Shown: positions 12,335 through 14,031 of the stretch, in pieces
Layout: each line of letters starts with the position of its first letter
How positions within the stretch are numbered: the first letter of the stretch is position 1
DNA from: Bacteroidales bacterium UBA6401
GTDB taxonomy: Bacteria; Bacteroidota; Bacteroidia; Bacteroidales; UBA932
Assembly (NCBI GenBank): GCA_002438635.1
Contig: DJPX01000015.1
Span: 1 to 14,031 of the forward strand
Length of the DNA: 14,031 bases
Reading direction: 5' to 3'
Notes under the pieces: generated by a model
Seen by the model: the letters and a program-made list of their open reading frames with translations, nothing else
The model's database searches: none
What the model was told of the DNA's origin: nothing
Program-made: the position numbers and the translations under genes

Positions 12335-13669
12335 ATGAAGATAGAATTATCAGGCCATTATACACATAGAAGACTTCTATTGTCATCGATACCGAGCATG
12401 GCCATGATGATAATAGGAAGCCTTTATAGCATAGTCGATGGACTTTTCGTGTCCAACTATGTGGGATTGACACCTTTTGCCGGATTAAATATAGCTTGGC
12501 CCGCGATTATGGTAGTGGGCGCCTTGGGGCTGATGGTGGGCACCGGAGGTAGTGCCATTATTTCCATAATGCTAGGGCAAAAGAACTTAGAAAAAGCTTG
12601 TGAGACATTTACCTCATTATTGGTTTTTACCATACTTTTAGCGATAGGGCTTGGAGTGCCGATGTATTTTCTAATGCCTAAAATCGTAGTACTTTTGGGA
12701 GCGGAAGGTGAAGAATTAATTTATAACGCAACCCTTTATGGGCGGGTATTTGCCATAGGTATGCCTGCTTTCATGCTTCAAACCGCTTTTCAGCCATTCT
12801 TTATGGCTGCAGAAAAGCCGGAACTTGGCACAAAACTATCATTGGCCTGTGGGGCCACCAATATGATTCTGGATGCGCTGTTTATCGTCGTGTTCAAATG
12901 GGGATTGGCAGGAGCCGCGATAGCATCGATATTGGCCTGTTGTATAGGCGGTTTCTTCCCTTTGTGGTATTTTAAGTTCCGTAGATCTGAAGGCCAATTA
13001 AGAATTACCCGCATCAATTTTGACAAAAAAGTATTGGCACATACCTGCACAAACGGGAGTTCCGAGTATATAGGAAATATCGCATTTTCGCTCGTAAGTA
13101 TGTGTTATAATGCCCAACTTATGAAATTTTTCGGAGAAAGTGGAGTAGCCGCCTATTCTGTAATAATGTACATAGGCTATATTTTCGCAGCCATTTTCAT
13201 TGGGTATAATCTTACCGTGTCTCCAGTGGTTGGGTATAATTATGGAGCCGGAAACAGCAAGGAATTACATAGTATATTGTCTAAAAGTTTTACTATTCTA
13301 TTTATTTTAGGGGCGGGAATGGTTGTCATAGCTCAGGTGATAGCATATCCTGCTGCCCGTCTATTTGTGGGGTATGATGCTAGTATAGTGTCTCTTACAA
13401 CACACGCAGAGCGCATATACATGTTAAGTTTTCTTATAGGAGGACTAAATATGTTTACATCGGCATGGTTTACTGGGTTAGGTAATGGAGCCGTTTCTGC
13501 CGTAGCCGCATTCACTCGTTCTCTTATTTTCGAATTAGGGTGCGTGTTCTTACTCCCTATGATTTTCGGAGCAGATGGAATATGGTATTCTGTAATAGTC
13601 GCCGAATTTTTGGCCCTCATTCTTTGTATTATTCTTCTTAAAGCATTCAAAGGGAAATATAATTATTAG
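12335..13669 (+). CDS. MATE-family efflux transporter
   Basis: MATE proteins are twelve-helix inner-membrane antiporters that export cationic compounds or metabolites using sodium or proton gradients. The 444-residue product is highly hydrophobic throughout. Its start (SIPSMAMMIIGSLYSIVDGLFVSN, of which residues 18-37 form the first helix) is typical of the DinF/NorM superfamily, as is GLNIAWPAIMVVGALGLMVGTGG, with core 49-68. The internal repeat is recognisable in SPVVGYNYGAGNSKELHSIL, which closes helix 8. The gene is transcribed alone, divergently from pepP-fabG, with an upstream region of 99 bp. The substrate cannot be inferred; drug export is only one possibility. No linked MarR- or TetR-type regulator is present. 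Confidence 0.92.
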   Translation: MKIELSGHYTHRRLLLSSIPSMAMMIIGSLYSIVDGLFVSNYVGLTPFAGLNIAWPAIMVVGALGLMVGTGGSAIISIMLGQKNLEKACETFTSLLVFTILLAIGLGVPMYFLMPKIVVLLGAEGEELIYNATLYGRVFAIGMPAFMLQTAFQPFFMAAEKPELGTKLSLACGATNMILDALFIVVFKWGLAGAAIASILACCIGGFFPLWYFKFRRSEGQLRITRINFDKKVLAHTCTNGSSEYIGNIAFSLVSMCYNAQLMKFFGESGVAAYSVIMYIGYIFAAIFIGYNLTVSPVVGYNYGAGNSKELHSILSKSFTILFILGAGMVVIAQVIAYPAARLFVGYDASIVSLTTHAERIYMLSFLIGGLNMFTSAWFTGLGNGAVSAVAAFTRSLIFELGCVFLLPMIFGADGIWYSVIVAEFLALILCIILLKAFKGKYNY

Positions 13670-13788
13670 CCTTTAGTAACTTGTCGCAAATGTACAGGCT
13701 ATTTACTGGTGCAGTGGCGGATTTCAGAATTGCACTGTTTTAGTAGCACTAACCGATTTTCCATCTGCCCCTATCATTTCTATCTTTA

Positions 13789-13842
13789 TATTTAAGTAAT
13801 CCTTAAAAAACAACTTGCAATTTTTTGAAGATTACTTAAATA
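13789..13842. repeat. 54-bp near-perfect AT-rich hairpin upstream of the sigma factor gene
   Basis: Two 22-nt arms (13789-13810 and 13821-13842) are complementary except for one mismatch and one G-T wobble, around a 10-nt loop CAACTTGCAA. The outer 13 bp, TATTTAAGTAATC and its complement, are perfect. The right arm ends 1 bp before the -7 element TATATTTG (13844-13851) and contains the only nearby TTTG. It could be an operator for a dimeric regulator, a cruciform, or a bidirectional terminator. Confidence 0.8.
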
Positions 13843-13851
13843 CTATATTTG
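13824..13851 (+). promoter_or_regulatory. Putative promoter of the ECF sigma factor gene
   Basis: TATATTTG (13844-13851) matches the Bacteroidota -7 consensus exactly. A TTTG at 13824-13827 lies 16 bp upstream, shorter than the usual 19-21 bp, so the -33 assignment is doubtful. The start codon follows after 41 bp. The upstream part lies within the right arm of the 13789-13842 hairpin. Confidence 0.55.
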
Positions 13852-13892
13852 CAGAATATAATGACTCGCTATGCCTAATACATTGTTGAATA

Positions 13893-14031
13893 ATGGAAAA
13901 TTTTCTGAAAATATACCGCAACTTCTATGGAAAGGTGTACACTTTCGTTTTGTCTATGGTAAAAATAAAAGCTAACGCACAAGACATCACTCAAAATATC
14001 TTTCTTAAACTCAATACTTCGTTAAAAATTA
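13893..14031 (+). CDS. RNA polymerase ECF sigma factor, N-terminal fragment (cut by window end)
   Basis: An open frame of 46 codons runs from the ATG at 13893 off the end of the window. Its sequence YRNFYGKVYTFVLSMVK followed by AQDITQNIFLKLNTSL has the spacing and residues of sigma-70 region 2: an aromatic-rich first helix, then the D-x2-Q-x-x-F-x-x-L pattern that binds the polymerase clamp. The upstream in-frame stop (13887-13889) leaves this ATG as the only good start. Bacteroidota encode many such factors, often paired with an anti-sigma factor and TonB-dependent receptors downstream, which would lie outside this window. Region 4 cannot be seen. Confidence 0.8.
   Translation, partial: MENFLKIYRNFYGKVYTFVLSMVKIKANAQDITQNIFLKLNTSLKI

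Larger units (their letters stand above)
13670..13892. other. Intergenic region between the MATE gene and the ECF sigma gene
   Basis: These 223 bp hold no open reading frame I can support. A weak inverted repeat (CAGTG at about 13713 and CACTG at about 13735, followed by TTTT) might be a terminator for the MATE gene, but the stem is only 5 bp. A minus-strand TACATTTG at 13687-13694 matches the -7 consensus but has no gene downstream. The main structure is the AT-rich hairpin at 13789-13842. Confidence 0.5.

Noticed and set aside
13687..13694. Minus-strand TACATTTG matching the -7 consensus downstream of the MATE gene
   Set aside because: No minus-strand gene follows and no -33 element is present; it would only make antisense RNA to the MATE gene, for which there is no other evidence.
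1..14031. Search for CRISPR repeats, defence genes, toxin-antitoxin pairs, phage genes or a biosynthetic cluster
   Set aside because: No regular repeat array and no such genes were seen; apart from the IS all genes are housekeeping, envelope, transport or regulatory.

Overview
The window looks like a chromosomal segment of a Bacteroidota member, most likely order Bacteroidales; I cannot name the genus. The clues are repeated promoter-like TAnnTTTG (-7) elements ahead of genes, a near absence of Shine-Dalgarno sequences, the LptE / small TPR protein / SecG neighbourhood, and the protein sequences. Most of it is core genome. The only clear mobile DNA is one insertion sequence at the left edge.

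Layout. Positions 24-1181 are a complete IS256-type (zinc-ribbon variant) insertion sequence with 27-bp terminal inverted repeats and an 8-bp target duplication (ATTATACC). Its transposase appears to be frameshifted at an A7 run just after the natural start codon. Next, on the minus strand, come a CAT-anticodon tRNA (probably tRNA-Ile2) with its own promoter and a terminator, then the str operon rpsL-rpsG-fusA-rpsJ, transcribed leftward. The usual S10-operon continuation (rplC onward) is absent after rpsJ. Upstream of rpsL, on the same strand, is a lipoprotein with an OmpA-like domain and C-terminal helical repeats.

From about 6.56 kb a plus-strand operon encodes a sigma-54-type AAA+ activator without a receiver domain, the LPS-assembly lipoprotein LptE, a small uncharacterised TPR-like protein and SecG. 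The first three genes overlap and all sit end to end, so a regulator is linked to outer-membrane LPS delivery and protein export. Convergent to it is a ComF-family phosphoribosyltransferase. Then comes a minus-strand pair, pepP-fabG (Xaa-Pro aminopeptidase and 3-oxoacyl-ACP reductase), closed by a terminator. A MATE-family transporter is divergent from pepP. The window ends inside an ECF sigma factor, preceded by a striking AT-rich near-perfect hairpin that overlaps its putative promoter.

I found no defence system, CRISPR array, prophage or biosynthetic cluster. The observations most worth checking are the A7 frameshift in the transposase, the repeated subterminal motif and hairpins of the IS, the break in the ribosomal-protein operon, the hairpin at the 5' end of the str mRNA, the sigma-54 activator/lptE/secG operon, and the hairpin upstream of the ECF sigma gene.
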